A DNA stretch of 64,000 nt from UQRS01 sp050946935. Its GTDB lineage: Bacteria; Bacillota; Clostridia; Oscillospirales; Acutalibacteraceae. Every line of letters begins with the position of its first letter. Position 1 is the stretch's first letter. The translations under genes were made by a program, and so were the position numbers. Location: NCBI GenBank assembly GCA_050946935.1, contig JBMNVR010000011.1:1-64000 (forward strand), read 5' to 3'. Of the stretch, positions 7,649 through 16,670 are shown in pieces. The notes beneath the pieces are model-generated. The model ran no database searches and was not told where the DNA came from. It saw only the letters and a list, made by a program, of their open reading frames with translations.

Positions 7649-10600
7649 ATGACAACCAAAAGATTTTTAACCCTTTTCCTTGCGCTGTGTATGCTGGCTT
7701 CGTCCATCCCTATCTCTGGGATCGCACCGGTTGCTGTAGCGCAAACCGACGTCTGGGACGGCACGGCGGATACCTCTTGGTACGACGCCTCTGACCCGCA
7801 GACGGCCTATCACTTTACCAAGCCGGAGCAGTTGGCTGGTCTGGCCCGCTTGGTCAATAGCACTTCCTCACCCGTGGTATTTTCTACCTCGACCACCTTT
7901 TACCTGGACAACGATATTTATTTAAACGACCTCTCCGATTATGAGAACTGGGAAAACACTGCGCCTGCAAATAATTGGGATCCTATTGGAAACAGTGGGA
8001 GCAATAACCGCTTTCAGGGAAACTTTGATGGACAAGGGCACACCATTTACGGTATGTATTGCAAGGTCGAAAGAACGACAAGCCTATTTGGCGTGGGCTT
8101 GTTCGGATGTTCAAAATACGGAAATATAAGCAATTTGAATCTGCGCAGCGCACTGGTCGTGGCGAACGGCACACGGATGAGTGCGTCGGTTGTCGGGTTC
8201 AAGACCAACGGCGGTACGCTTTCGAACGTTACATCCAACGCCAGGATCATAGATACCACCGATCGCCTTTCCAATGAGACGGCGCATGTCGGCGGCATTA
8301 TCGGTCTAATTTCAAACGCGGCCGCCGCGATGGAGAATTGCTGTTTTACCGGCTCTATTGACTACACGAATACCGTGATCACTGATCAGTGGCTCTATGC
8401 TGGAGGACTGGTCGGCTTAGCGGAGGATATTCCAACCCTGACTGACTGCTACAACGACGGCACCATTAACGTCGAAGGAAATAAAGCGCAAACCGGTGGG
8501 CTGATTGGCCGGATTCATGGAAACTCAGACAAAGCGGTCAAGGCGACTCGCTGTTACAATTCCGGCTCTATTATCGGCGGAACACATAACACAGGTGGTC
8601 TGTTTGGCTATAATAACGACACCACTTCTGTGGTAACCGAATGTTACAACTCAGGCAATGTAACCGCTACTACGATCACCAGCGATAGCAACGACATCGC
8701 GGTGGGTGGCATTTTCGGTAAAGCTAAGGGAAAGTATACCTACTGCTACAACACAGGAATCATCACTAATAACGGAACTGGTTGCGCCGCCGGCATCGGC
8801 GGATATATAGTTTCGGCCGGGTCGTCAATTACCGGCGTCTATAATGCTGGTGGTGTCTCCGGAAACGGAACTGTCGCTTCCCTGATCAATATTTCCGATC
8901 TTGGTACCAGCTCCTCCGGTTTATATTATTTAGCCGGAACCGCGGAGTACGGCACGGTATATTTAAGTGATTCAACACAGAATGATACGAAATGGGCTGC
9001 CGTCTCCTGCACGACTACTTCGGCTCTTTCCGATGCGGTAATTACGAATGTTGGGGGCAGCTTTACCGAGGATGTCGGCAATGTTAACAACGGTCTGCCC
9101 GTCTTTAACTGGCAGGAGTCTGCTGCAACACAGGCTGCAGCAGAGGTGGATTTGCTGATTTCCGCATTGCCTGAAATAGAAACACTTACGCTGGATGATT
9201 CTGCTACGGTCAGTGCCGCGCGAGCTGCCTATTCTGCTTTGTCGGATTACGGCAAGAGTCTGGTAACAGGGCTAAATACCCTGATTGCGGCAGAAAAGAA
9301 AATCGCCGTGCTTTACGGTGAAGCCGGCTTTGTCAACCTGATCTGCAACGACGCGGACAACAATTTTAACTGGGTCGTGCGGACCAACGCGCAGGTCGGG
9401 GATCAAGCTTACAGCGACCGTAAGCAGCTTTTCTTTGACGACAGCCTGCCGGAGGAGCTGGTTGGCTGTGACTGGATTCGTACCGCCATGAACTCCAAGA
9501 GCTGGAACGCCGGAAATGTGCTGTGCAGCTTCGATGTGTACTGCGATACAGACCTCTATGTGGCGTGGCCAAAAGCCCAGAGCACGCCTGACTGGCTGAA
9601 CACCTCCGCCGGGTGGGAGAATACCGAAACCTCCTTAACGTTCTGGAACAGTGAATGGAACGCGACCCATGACAGCGTGATGCAGCTCTACCGCCGCGAG
9701 GTGTACGCCGGTGAGCATGTGGAGCTTGGCTGCCTCGGTACCGCCAGCGCCGCTATCTATCTTGTGTTCCTGCAGCACCAGACACCCGAGATGCCCGAGC
9801 CATCCCTTCCGCAGAAAACCCTTTCCCGGACGGTCAGGGTCGCCTGCGTCGGGGACAGCATCACCTACGGTTCGGGCGCGACCGACCGGAGTACCACGGC
9901 CTATCCGGCACAGTTGCAAAGCCTTTTGGGTGACAGCTATGACGTGCGCAATTTTGGCCTTGGCGGCACGACCCTCATGAATTCGACCGACAAGCCGTAT
10001 ACCGCGCAGACCCAGTATACCGACAGCCTGGCTTTTGAGCCGGATATCGTGATCATTATGTTGGGCACGAATGACTCCAAGCCCAAAAACAGCGCGCAGA
10101 TTTCGACCGATTACAAGATCGATTACCTTACCCTGATTAAGGCGTATCAGGCGCTTTCCAGCAATCCGAAGATTTATATCGCGACCTCGCCCTTCTGCCC
10201 GAACGACCCGGAGAGCCCCGGGACAAACGACATCATCGGCCCGGTGATCGAGGCGCAGATCGTCCCGCTGCAAAAGGAGATTGCGGAGGAAACGGGCCTT
10301 GAACTGATCGACATTTTTAGCGCAACCTGGCGGCAGAGCATCTTTCCCGACAGCGTACACCCGAACGACGAGGGCTACCGCTTGCTGGCCAAAACCTTCT
10401 ATACGGCGCTGTACAACTATCTCCCGGCCGGTGTGACCGATCCGAATAACACCCCGGCCGACTACACCGCGGTGGACGCGGCTCTTGACAAGGCTGCCGC
10501 TCTGACCGAGGGAGACTACACCGAAGCCTCCTGGGCGAAGCTGCAGACCGCGGTGAACGCGGTGGTGCGCGACCTCACAGCCAGTGAGCAGGCGACGGTC

Positions 10601-11050
10601 GACGGCTATGCCGCCGCGATCGAGGCGGCTATCCTCGCTCTCGTACCCGCGTCGGCCGAGATGGAGCTGACCATCGGCACCGGTATGGTGACCGCCGCGG
10701 CCGAGGGCAAGTACGACATCACCTGGAACGCACACGTGCTGGTCGGGGACACCCTTGCGGTGGAGGACATCAACGCAGCCGGTGTGAAGTTCAAGAACTA
10801 CGGCGTTTACTACTCGACCGGCAAAGATGTGCTGGACGACTACAAGAACGCCTCAGCCGATCAGATCCGTAAGATTGTCTTTGCCCAGGGCGAGGATGTG
10901 GATGTCTACACCGCCTACGGCTTCCGGCTGAAGAACGTGACCGAGAACCGTGTACGCGCGGCCATGTTCTACATCGAGTATGAGCTGAACGGACAGAGCT
11001 ATATCCTGCTCAGCACGGTCGACGAGGTGGTTGCCGTCATTGCGGCGTAG
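7649..11050 (+). CDS. Secreted multidomain SGNH/GDSL esterase with GLUG-type repeats
   Basis: A 1133-residue secreted protein. The ATG at 7649 has AGGAGG eight bases upstream and is followed by a clear signal peptide (about 32 residues). Residues 95-440 carry repeated GLUG-like strands, seen as GGLIGRIHG, TGGLFGYNN, VGGIFGKAKG each followed by a CYNSG-type turn, which suggests a beta-helix. A FIVAR-like helical segment follows at about 500-560. The SGNH hydrolase domain spans about 725-925, with block I GDSITYG (Ser about 736), block III GTND (about 804) and block V DSVHPN (about 900-905). A second FIVAR segment and a C-terminal beta domain of about 120 residues end the protein. Next to GH115, acetyl-xylan esterase activity is the best guess. 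It has no dockerin. Confidence 0.85.
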   Translation: MTTKRFLTLFLALCMLASSIPISGIAPVAVAQTDVWDGTADTSWYDASDPQTAYHFTKPEQLAGLARLVNSTSSPVVFSTSTTFYLDNDIYLNDLSDYENWENTAPANNWDPIGNSGSNNRFQGNFDGQGHTIYGMYCKVERTTSLFGVGLFGCSKYGNISNLNLRSALVVANGTRMSASVVGFKTNGGTLSNVTSNARIIDTTDRLSNETAHVGGIIGLISNAAAAMENCCFTGSIDYTNTVITDQWLYAGGLVGLAEDIPTLTDCYNDGTINVEGNKAQTGGLIGRIHGNSDKAVKATRCYNSGSIIGGTHNTGGLFGYNNDTTSVVTECYNSGNVTATTITSDSNDIAVGGIFGKAKGKYTYCYNTGIITNNGTGCAAGIGGYIVSAGSSITGVYNAGGVSGNGTVASLINISDLGTSSSGLYYLAGTAEYGTVYLSDSTQNDTKWAAVSCTTTSALSDAVITNVGGSFTEDVGNVNNGLPVFNWQESAATQAAAEVDLLISALPEIETLTLDDSATVSAARAAYSALSDYGKSLVTGLNTLIAAEKKIAVLYGEAGFVNLICNDADNNFNWVVRTNAQVGDQAYSDRKQLFFDDSLPEELVGCDWIRTAMNSKSWNAGNVLCSFDVYCDTDLYVAWPKAQSTPDWLNTSAGWENTETSLTFWNSEWNATHDSVMQLYRREVYAGEHVELGCLGTASAAIYLVFLQHQTPEMPEPSLPQKTLSRTVRVACVGDSITYGSGATDRSTTAYPAQLQSLLGDSYDVRNFGLGGTTLMNSTDKPYTAQTQYTDSLAFEPDIVIIMLGTNDSKPKNSAQISTDYKIDYLTLIKAYQALSSNPKIYIATSPFCPNDPESPGTNDIIGPVIEAQIVPLQKEIAEETGLELIDIFSATWRQSIFPDSVHPNDEGYRLLAKTFYTALYNYLPAGVTDPNNTPADYTAVDAALDKAAALTEGDYTEASWAKLQTAVNAVVRDLTASEQATVDGYAAAIEAAILALVPASAEMELTIGTGMVTAAAEGKYDITWNAHVLVGDTLAVEDINAAGVKFKNYGVYYSTGKDVLDDYKNASADQIRKIVFAQGEDVDVYTAYGFRLKNVTENRVRAAMFYIEYELNGQSYILLSTVDEVVAVIAA

Positions 11051-11105
11051 TCGAAAAACAAACCTGAACAATCCGCAAAACCCCTTTAAAAATCTCTACA
11101 ACGCC

Positions 11106-11131
11106 AAAAACCCCGGAACTCCGGGGTTTTT
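11106..11131 (+). terminator. Rho-independent terminator after the xylan gene pair
   Basis: AAAAACCCCGG, a four-base loop, then CCGGGGTTTTT. It lies 56 bases past the SGNH stop codon and closes the two-gene unit. Confidence 0.9.
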
Positions 11132-11282
11132 CTTTTGCGCTCTTTTTTGTTTTTCAGCTCCGCAATGCTTCGTCGCCGGGCAAATTTTCAGAATATTCTG
11201 AAAATTCTATTGACAACGCGGCCGGCGTTCTGTAGAATATGAGCGGAGAAATTCCTTCTTTTTTCCATATTTTTCCACCCCT

Positions 11283-11591
11283 CTACCTGCGAGCGCGCTG
11301 CGCCCTCCGCAACGCAGCGCGCACGAACCCCTTGAAAAACGCTGCTGCCTGTCGTTCTCTCCGTGATAGGCACACGGCGTTTTTTTCAAAAAACAGGCGT
11401 ATATCATTTCTCTGAGCCGTTGGAGCCTCGGAGATCTGATATGGCCCTATTTCTTTTGCTGCATAGAGATCTCTTGTCGTCCTTCTCAATTCCTGCATTT
11501 GCCGGTATAAGCTGTTGCCGAAGCATAAACTACCAGCTATCCATTTTCCGGTAGCTTTTGTTTTGCCTTGAAATTCGATTATTCTTGCCAT
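11283..11591 (-). pseudogene. Truncated YopX-like phage/mobile-element protein
   Basis: The minus-strand frame starts with MARIIEFQGKTKATGKWIAG, which matches the N-terminal pattern of YopX-family proteins (I-x-F-R-G-K-x-x-x-T-G-x-W). Its ATG has GGAGG seven bases upstream, so the start is real. After about 25 residues the similarity stops and the frame runs through the double-hairpin repeat (11334-11443) into Arg/Ala-rich sequence. I read it as the first part of a YopX-like gene joined to unrelated DNA. YopX proteins are typical of phages and integrative elements, which fits the MobC-like neighbour. Confidence 0.5.
11334..11443. repeat. Double-hairpin repeat, copy 2
   Basis: Same architecture as the copy at 237-369: GAAAAACGC pairs with GCGTTTTTT and TGCCTGT with ATAGGCA (one G-U pair) at 11334-11387, followed by a second hairpin with ATATCA and TGATAT arms at 11401-11442. 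The second hairpin matches the reverse complement of copy 1 over about 42 bases with about six differences. Confidence 0.65.
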
Positions 11592-11669
11592 GATAATGCC
11601 TCCGTTTTCCGAGGTATAGAAATCATTTTTTTATGTTTTGTTTGACTATTTGCCGGACTGTGCGAGTAA

Positions 11670-12014
11670 TCAATTTTTTTCGCTTTCAATGGATTTTTGG
11701 TAAATATTCAAAAATTCTTTTTCCAGCTTTAATATTTGATTTGTTTTTTCAACGATATATTCTAAGTCCAACGGAACATAATTCCGGGTTTGTTTGATTG
11801 AAAAAATAAGCATGTTTACAGCATTTCGATAAGCGGATATTTCGTTTATATGTTTTGTAATATAGGTGGAATCGATATGAACGACACACATATTTAATGC
11901 TGTTTCGCGGAGATATGCCGATACGGTTTTTCCGCAACAGCATTGTTTTTTTATTTGTTCAAGCTCTTGTTTATTAACCAACAATTTTAATTGAGTTGTT
12001 TTATTTTTCTTCAT
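11670..12014 (-). CDS. MobC-like mobilization accessory protein
   Basis: A 114-residue basic helical protein. The start (MKKNKTTQLKLLVNKQELEQ) and the middle (VSAYLRETALN) match the ribbon-helix-helix plus helical layout of MobC relaxosome proteins, whose common pattern is 'K/R-x-L/V-x-E-E-x-x-x-I-K-x-x-A ... S-x-Y-L/I-R'. These proteins bind oriT DNA and help the relaxase. I prefer the ATG at 12014, with AAGGAT upstream; an ATG at 12056 would add 14 residues. The gene is AT-rich unlike the chromosome. A relaxase gene would be expected downstream at lower coordinates but is missing, so the element is truncated. Confidence 0.6.
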   Translation of the reverse strand: MKKNKTTQLKLLVNKQELEQIKKQCCCGKTVSAYLRETALNMCVVHIDSTYITKHINEISAYRNAVNMLIFSIKQTRNYVPLDLEYIVEKTNQILKLEKEFLNIYQKSIESEKN

Positions 12015-12979
12015 CAGTTTTCTTATCCTTAAACATAGCACACTTTGTATGACCATAATTTTTAACCTTACAGGCTGTACAATTTAAAAGTTTATTGAGT
12101 TTTTTCTTTCCTCTTGTTATAAATTAACTAATTGTTTTGTTTAAATACATCAATTAACAGTGTTTTTTGGCAGTGACTTATGAAAAATTCTTTGGTTAAA
12201 GGATTAAGAAGATAAATAACTCGTTGTTTTTTTCTGTATATTGCGTTTTTGAGAATGTGCTACGATTGAATTTCTCCTTTGGGTTTTGGGCAGCGCCCAA
12301 GCTTAAAATGAGCGACAGCGAATGATTGCCCGAAGGGCAACTCGTAGATTGGGAAGTGCGAGAGCACGGCCAATTTACGAGGCATAATGGGGGTTATAGG
12401 GGTTTACCCCTGAAGCGCCGATAGTACATTTATGTACCGTGAGGCAATGCTTGCTACCTTTGTTTTCTGAATATAGAATAATTTGCATGCGATAATTTGT
12501 CAAGATGGTTATTGTTTTAGCGGTTGCGGTCTCGAACCAGAAAAGCATCAAAAAAGGTGAAATGCATCTAAAACGCCGTATTTTGCGTTCTAAGGCGTTT
12601 CTGGGGCTTGCCCTTGGTTAAGTCAAAACGGTTTAAGGGGCAAATAGAGCTGTTTTTATGCAAAACAAGAGCATTTTGAATTGTTTTGTTGAATTGATAG
12701 AGTAGTTTCTAAGATTATCAAAAATCTATTAAAAATTATTTTCTGAAAAAAACAAACAAACGAACCGGCGTTTTAATCCGTATGTTAGTAAGTATATGTT
12801 AAAATAAAGGTGTCTGAAAGCCCTGCGCGGACTGGGCGGGGCTTCTTTCGAATATAGTCGCCTTCTTTTGCACTGTTTTCCAAAGCAGAAATCCCGTTTT
12901 GAAAAGCCTTGACATATCCTGAAAACAACAGGTTTGGAGGAGCGGTCGGTGCGCTCTGAATCAAAGGAGGGTATTTTAT
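12015..12979. other. AT-rich gene-free stretch with an oriT-like cluster of inverted repeats
   Basis: No gene is visible over about 960 bases. Between 12286 and 12437 four perfect short inverted repeats lie close together: TTGGGCAGCGCCCAA (12286-12300), TTGCCCGAAGGGCAA (12326-12340), GGGGTTTACCCC (12399-12410) and GTACATTTATGTAC (12424-12437). Their position upstream of the MobC-like gene is where an oriT is expected. The remainder (12440-12950) is AT-rich and featureless to me apart from the ribosome binding site of the next gene. Confidence 0.4.
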
Positions 12980-13618
12980 TTGAAAAGATCGCTTTTTAAA
13001 AAGGAAATTTGTCTGCTGTTCTCTGTGCTGCTGTTTGCCGCCCTCTGCACCGGCTGCCGGGAGGAAGAGCTCTGTTACAAGCCGGTAATTTATCTGTATC
13101 CGGAGGAGAAGACGGCCGTTACGGTAAAGCTGGATTATAACGGCGAGCTGTCTTGCACCTATCCCGCGTACGACGACGGCTGGCGGGTGATCGCAGAGCC
13201 GGACGGCGGCCTCACCGATGTCCGGGACGGAAAAACCTACAGCTATCTGTTTTGGGAGGGGGAAGGCAGCTTCGTGTGGGATATGAGCCGGGGCTTTGTT
13301 GTAAAGGGAGAGGATACCGCCGCCTTTTTGCAGGAGACGCTGGCAGCGCTTGGCCTTTTACCCCGGGAATATAATGAATTCATCGTTTACTGGCTGCCGA
13401 AGATGCAGGATAATCCCTACAATCTGATCACATTTCAGACCGACGCCTACACCGACAGCGCCCGGCTTTCGGTCACGCCGGAGCCGGACAGCCTGCTGCG
13501 CGTGTTTATGGCTTATCGGGCGCTGAACGCCCCGGTGCAGGTGGACGAGCCCGTTCTGCCCACCTTTTCCCGGCAAGGCTTCACGGTGGTGGAATGGGGC
13601 GGAACCCAAGTGAAATAG
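12980..13618 (+). CDS. Lipoprotein of an uncharacterized clostridial family
   Basis: A 212-residue lipoprotein. Residues 1-25 form a signal peptide ending in a lipobox (AALCTGC), so Cys would be lipidated and the protein anchored outside the membrane. The mature part begins with CYKPVIYLYPEEKTAVTVKL and continues with GWRVIAEPDG and YLFWEG, a motif set I associate with a conserved family of unknown function in gut clostridia. The TTG start has AAAGGAGG nine bases upstream. It may be co-transcribed with the AraC gene that starts 40 bases downstream. I cannot assign a role. Confidence 0.75.
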   Translation: MKRSLFKKEICLLFSVLLFAALCTGCREEELCYKPVIYLYPEEKTAVTVKLDYNGELSCTYPAYDDGWRVIAEPDGGLTDVRDGKTYSYLFWEGEGSFVWDMSRGFVVKGEDTAAFLQETLAALGLLPREYNEFIVYWLPKMQDNPYNLITFQTDAYTDSARLSVTPEPDSLLRVFMAYRALNAPVQVDEPVLPTFSRQGFTVVEWGGTQVK

Positions 13619-13658
13619 CTATGTATTCATTCTGCTTTTGAACTGGAGGTGCAGGCTT

Positions 13659-14483
13659 TTGTCTCCCGCTGTTTATGAAGAGCATATTTTAAGTGATCCG
13701 GATTTTCCGGCGGTCTATCACATTGGGTGCATTACCCGCGGAAAGCCTGTTCTCACCCACTGGCATGAGAATCTGGAGATTCTTTATGTCCTTGCGGGAG
13801 AGGCTGAAATTCTGCTGGACGCGACGCCGGTGCGGGCGCGGCCGGGGAATCTTGTTGTCACCAACATGAACTGTATGCACAGCGTTTCGGCTGTGAGCGA
13901 AGCATTTCGCTATCACTGCCTGATCGTGAGCGAAAACTTCTGTAACCGGCACGGCATCCGGATACAGGAGGCGATGTTTGCTCCGATCAGCGACGGCGCA
14001 CCCTTTGCCGAAAGTTTTGCCCGGATGCAGCGGGAAATGGAGGAAAAGCAGCCCTATTACAAACAGAAAATTCAGTCGGAGATCATCGGCATTCTGGTTG
14101 AGGTCTGTCGCCGCTGTCGTGTGGGTGAGGACGGCCGTGCAAAGTCCGGACGCCGTCTGACGGCCGTGCGGGCCGCGGTCGAGTACATCCTCGCCCATTT
14201 TTGCGAGCCGCTGACCGTCGATTCCATCTGCGCCGGCATTGGGTACAGCAAATATTATGTTTGCCACGCCTTTCGGGAGGCGACCGGTCTCACCCTCAGC
14301 GATTTCATCAATTTACAGCGCTGCCGCTATGCCGGCGTTCTGCTGCGGGAGCCGGGCGTCACGGTGGGAGAGGTGGCGGCGGCCGTGGGGTTCGGCAGCG
14401 CCTCGTATTTTTCCAAAACCTATAAAAAATTTATGGGAGAACCGCCTTCAAAAAGCAGCGGGCCAATGGAATACATGGTGTAG
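13659..14483 (+). CDS. AraC-family transcriptional regulator
   Basis: A 274-residue AraC/XylS regulator. The cupin sensor is seen in HWHENLEILYVLAGEAEILL near residues 30-50, and the DNA-binding domain lies in the last 100 residues (PLTVDSICAGIGYSKYYVCH, then VGEVAAAVGFGSASYFSKTY and a degenerate end). I chose TTG at 13659 because TGGAGGTG lies seven bases before it; the TTG at 13638 is upstream of that Shine-Dalgarno sequence. A strong terminator follows at 14574. Ligand and targets are unknown; the preceding lipoprotein is the nearest co-directional gene. Confidence 0.85.
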   Translation: MSPAVYEEHILSDPDFPAVYHIGCITRGKPVLTHWHENLEILYVLAGEAEILLDATPVRARPGNLVVTNMNCMHSVSAVSEAFRYHCLIVSENFCNRHGIRIQEAMFAPISDGAPFAESFARMQREMEEKQPYYKQKIQSEIIGILVEVCRRCRVGEDGRAKSGRRLTAVRAAVEYILAHFCEPLTVDSICAGIGYSKYYVCHAFREATGLTLSDFINLQRCRYAGVLLREPGVTVGEVAAAVGFGSASYFSKTYKKFMGEPPSKSSGPMEYMV

Positions 14484-14573
14484 GCAAAACGGGGTGCGGC
14501 GCCTCGCTGCTTTCAGGTCTTTTGCGGAAAACGAAGAGCATCCGAACTGTATTGGCGGGGGCGAGTCGATGAT

Positions 14574-14619
14574 AAAACACCCTTTGGCGCGTATCGTTCG
14601 CGCTGAAGGGTGTTTTTTT
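14574..14619 (+). terminator. Terminator after AraC regulator
   Basis: AAAACACCCTT pairs with AAGGGTGTTTT around an inner GGCGCG/CGCGCT stem, followed by seven T's. Confidence 0.85.
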
Positions 14620-14710
14620 GCCGCGCGCCGGATATGGGAAATTTACAAACCTGATCTGTCGCGGTCGCCTTGTGCAGAGGCCTCGGGCTTTCTTCCGTGA
14701 TTTTTGGATC

Positions 14711-14747
14711 TATAAAAGGCGGAGGCCGGATGAAACCAGCCTCCGCC
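14711..14747 (-). terminator. Terminator of the HtrA gene
   Basis: On the minus strand GGCGGAGGC pairs with GCCTCCGCC and is followed by TTTTATA. It lies 34 bases past the protease stop codon. Confidence 0.8.
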
Positions 14748-14780
14748 AAAAGAAAGGGAGAAAACAAATTTGCAGAACCG

Positions 14781-16355
14781 TCAGCCGTTGGAGCCGATGG
14801 TGATGGTGGTCGTATAGGTGCGTCCGGCGCGGTAAATCGTGATGTCCACCGTGTCGCCCGACGTACAGCCGTTCAGCAGGGAGGAGAATTCGGTATACTC
14901 GGTGATACTCGTCCCGTTGAAAGAGGTGATGATGTCCCCGCGCTGCAGACCGGCGTCGTCGGCGGGGCCGCCCTCTACCACGCTGGAGATGACCGCGCCG
15001 CTCGGATAGCCGTACATTTTCAGTGTGGTCGAATCATAGCGGGTGCTGATCTCAATCCCGACATAGGGGGCCGGCTCATCCTTGTGCGCGATGATGTCGT
15101 TGCAGATTTCGGTGACCTTGTTGACCGGGATGGCAAAGCCCATTCCTTCATAGCTTTCGGATACCAGCTTGACACTGTTGACGCCGATGAGCTGTCCCTG
15201 GGTGTTGACCAGCGCGCCGCCCGAGTTGCCGGGGTTGATGGCTGCGTCGGTCTGAATATACTCGGCCGAGGTGGTCGAATTGTCCGCCGTGCCGGAGGCG
15301 CTGCCGGTTGAAAGGGTGCGGTTCAGGCCGCTGATGATGCCCGAGCTGACCGACCCCATGAAAGAGAGGCCGCCCGGATTGCCGATGGCGATGACGTTCT
15401 GCCCGACGCTGAGGGCGTCGGAATCGCCGATTTCTATTGCGGGCAGGGCACTTGCCTCAATTTTGATTACGGCCAGATCGTAGGAGATGTTGTAGCCAAT
15501 GATCTCCGCATTGTATGCCGTTTCGGTGTCTCCAGCCAGATAGACCTCGATCTTGGTGGTGGATTTGCCCGCGTTTTCGGCCGCCTCCTCGATCACATGG
15601 TAGTTGGTGATGATGTACCCGTCGGCCGTGTAAATGATGCCTGAACCTTCGCCGGTCGACTCCTGATTGCCGAAGAAGCTGCTGATTGAGGCGGTCGTGC
15701 GGATGCCGACCACGCTCGGTCCGCATTTTTGCGCGACTGCCTCGGCGGCCGAGTCGACCGAGCCGCTTATGCTGATGTTTTGGGCGGTCGCGGTGGCTTG
15801 TGTTCCGGATGAGGTGCCGCTCGCCTTTTGTTCGGAAAAATGATCGGCGGCGATGTATCCGCCGACGCCGACCGAACCGCCGAGCAACGCGGCGGCCAGC
15901 GCGACCGCAATTACCGATCCGGCGCCGAAGCTTTTTCTGGTTTTAGGCGGTTTGGGCGTTTTGGGGGGCTTTGGTGCGGCGGCGTAGGCGGTGTGCGCCG
16001 GCCGGTCGGTGTGAGAGGTGGGCGTCGGATTATAGCTGCCGTTTGGCACATAACCATAGCCTTGGGCAAAGTTCGATTTCGGCGGGGTGTAGGAGTGGGG
16101 AACCGGCTCTGCATCCTCCGGCCGGGTGGGGGGGACAAAATGGTATTCCCCGTCAATTTTTCCCTCGGCATTGGTTTGCGCGGCCGGGGTTTCGATCGGG
16201 GCGGCCGCCTCTTCCGAAAGGGGCTGGGAGACCGGGGCCTCAGCCGCACATTCCGCCTGTGTATCCCGGAGATCCGGCTGTGCCGCCTGCGTATCCTGTA
16301 CCGGCTCGGCCGAGTCAAAGCCTTGCAGTTCGCTGTTTCTTTCAAAATCATTCAT
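14781..16355 (-). CDS. HtrA/DegP-like membrane-anchored serine protease with PDZ domain
   Basis: A 524-residue envelope protease. The first 145 residues are a cytoplasmic, low-complexity acidic and proline-rich region. One membrane segment follows (about 148-172, VIAVALAAALLGGSVG). The trypsin-like domain lies outside the cell, with the triad His about 253 (NYHVIEE), Asp about 293 (SYDLAVIK) and Ser about 377 (GNSGGAL). A single PDZ domain covers about residues 425-515 (GGPADDAGLQRGDIITSFNG). The family degrades or refolds damaged exported proteins under stress. It is a single gene with its own terminator. In related species the gene is often under two-component or stress control, but I see no specific site here. 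Confidence 0.93.
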   Translation of the reverse strand: MNDFERNSELQGFDSAEPVQDTQAAQPDLRDTQAECAAEAPVSQPLSEEAAAPIETPAAQTNAEGKIDGEYHFVPPTRPEDAEPVPHSYTPPKSNFAQGYGYVPNGSYNPTPTSHTDRPAHTAYAAAPKPPKTPKPPKTRKSFGAGSVIAVALAAALLGGSVGVGGYIAADHFSEQKASGTSSGTQATATAQNISISGSVDSAAEAVAQKCGPSVVGIRTTASISSFFGNQESTGEGSGIIYTADGYIITNYHVIEEAAENAGKSTTKIEVYLAGDTETAYNAEIIGYNISYDLAVIKIEASALPAIEIGDSDALSVGQNVIAIGNPGGLSFMGSVSSGIISGLNRTLSTGSASGTADNSTTSAEYIQTDAAINPGNSGGALVNTQGQLIGVNSVKLVSESYEGMGFAIPVNKVTEICNDIIAHKDEPAPYVGIEISTRYDSTTLKMYGYPSGAVISSVVEGGPADDAGLQRGDIITSFNGTSITEYTEFSSLLNGCTSGDTVDITIYRAGRTYTTTITIGSNG

Positions 16356-16670
16356 ACTATGCGCTCCGTTCTGCCGCCGAGAAAGGCGGCTGATATTAAA
16401 TTAAAAAATGGGAGGGAGAAAGCAGAAACGCCTTTCCAATCGGGAGGCAGGCCCTCTCTCTTTCTTGGCTTTTATTCTAAGTTGGATTTATGGATAAGTC
16501 TTACCTTTTTTGTGAACGCTTCGTAAACGATCTTTAGAAAAAATATGTCATGGTTTTGTATCTGCTTCGCCGTTCTTTTTCCGGAAAGCATGCGCGCGTA
16601 TTTCTTTGAAAAAACGCCATACTAAAGAAAAAGCCCTTGGATTTACCGGAAAGGATCGTGTGAAAGAGTT
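16356..16670. other. Divergent intergenic region between htrA-like and adhE
   Basis: About 315 bases that must hold the promoters of both flanking genes. No near-consensus -35/-10 pair with good spacing stands out. A weak dyad, TTTGTGAACGCTTCGTAAA at about 16509-16527, recalls a redox-repressor (Rex) site but the match is poor. Confidence 0.35.

Noticed and set aside
11283..12056. Considered as part of a prophage because of the YopX-like start
   Set aside because: No capsid, terminase, tail or integrase gene is present; a decayed mobilizable element explains it better.
12286..12437. Inverted repeats considered as a CRISPR array
   Set aside because: The repeats differ from one another and there is no regular spacer pattern or cas gene. 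No CRISPR array was seen anywhere in the window.
16509..16527. Possible Rex operator before adhE (TTTGTGAACGCTTCGTAAA)
   Set aside because: Only one half fits and the centre spacing differs from the usual site, so it was not listed as an operator.
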